From: Pirellulales bacterium
GTDB taxonomy: Bacteria > Planctomycetota > Planctomycetia > Pirellulales > JALHLM01
DNA: 6,074 bases
Assembly: GCA_022844585.1 (NCBI GenBank)
Contig: JALHLM010000386.1
Coordinates: 1-6,074 of the forward strand
Direction of reading: 5' to 3'
The notes beneath the pieces are model-generated. The model saw nothing but the letters and a program-made list of their open reading frames with translations. It was not told where the DNA came from and searched no databases. The translations under genes were made by a program, and so were the position numbers. Below, piece after piece: positions 6,060-6,074 of this stretch. Each line of letters begins with the position of its first letter. Position 1 is the first letter of the stretch.

Positions 6060-6074
6060 AGATCGGAAGAGCGT
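6060..6074 (+). other. Illumina TruSeq adapter remnant at the contig end
   Basis: The last 15 bases, AGATCGGAAGAGCGT, match exactly the start of the Illumina TruSeq read-2 adapter in read-through orientation. They sit at the extreme end of the window, where an untrimmed read would leave them. They are almost certainly not genomic. The large minus-strand reading frame happens to stay open through them, so any translation beyond base 6059 is artificial. Confidence 0.95.

Overview
The window looks like the end of a metagenome-assembled contig from a planctomycete (Planctomycetota, perhaps Pirellulales-like). This rests on architecture, not on a marker gene. The DNA is GC-rich and coding-dense. 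It carries an EF-hand protein with an Arg/Gly/Pro-rich middle, and a giant cysteine-free exoprotein that combines acidic beta repeats, FG-GAP blades and C-terminal DUF4214 modules. Its gene-free spacer is packed with short quasi-periodic repeats. No rRNA, tRNA, CRISPR array, transposase or defence gene is visible.

Layout. Positions 1-585 (+) hold the C-terminal 194 residues of an EF-hand protein whose start lies before the window. Positions 586-734 are a 149-base spacer with a GC-rich hairpin (640-661), a sigma-70-like promoter candidate (673-701) and a Shine-Dalgarno-like stretch (721-727). Positions 735-1898 (+) encode a 387-residue, six-segment inner-membrane protein with acidic and histidine motifs at the predicted outer face and a charged, disordered tail. 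Positions 1899-2111 are a convergent spacer holding three related period-8/9 repeat modules on a 42-45 base pitch, plus a separate TTCAG-type repeat. Positions 2112-6059 (-) carry most of a very large surface or secreted protein, cut at its N-terminus by the contig end. The last 15 bases (6060-6074) match the start of an Illumina TruSeq adapter and are not genomic.

How the parts relate. The two plus-strand genes run in the same direction, but the second seems to have its own promoter, so a shared operon is not required. The large minus-strand gene is convergent and independent. All three products fit cell-envelope or exported roles with calcium-binding potential (EF-hands, FG-GAP Asp loops, Gly/Asp-rich beta motifs). 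Nothing in the sequence shows that they work together.

I found no convincing new enzymatic or defence system. The observations most worth following are the composite repeat block between the convergent genes, the 348-residue internal duplication with a third partial copy in the exoprotein, the conserved acidic/His face of the membrane protein, and the adapter artefact that falsely ends the large gene.
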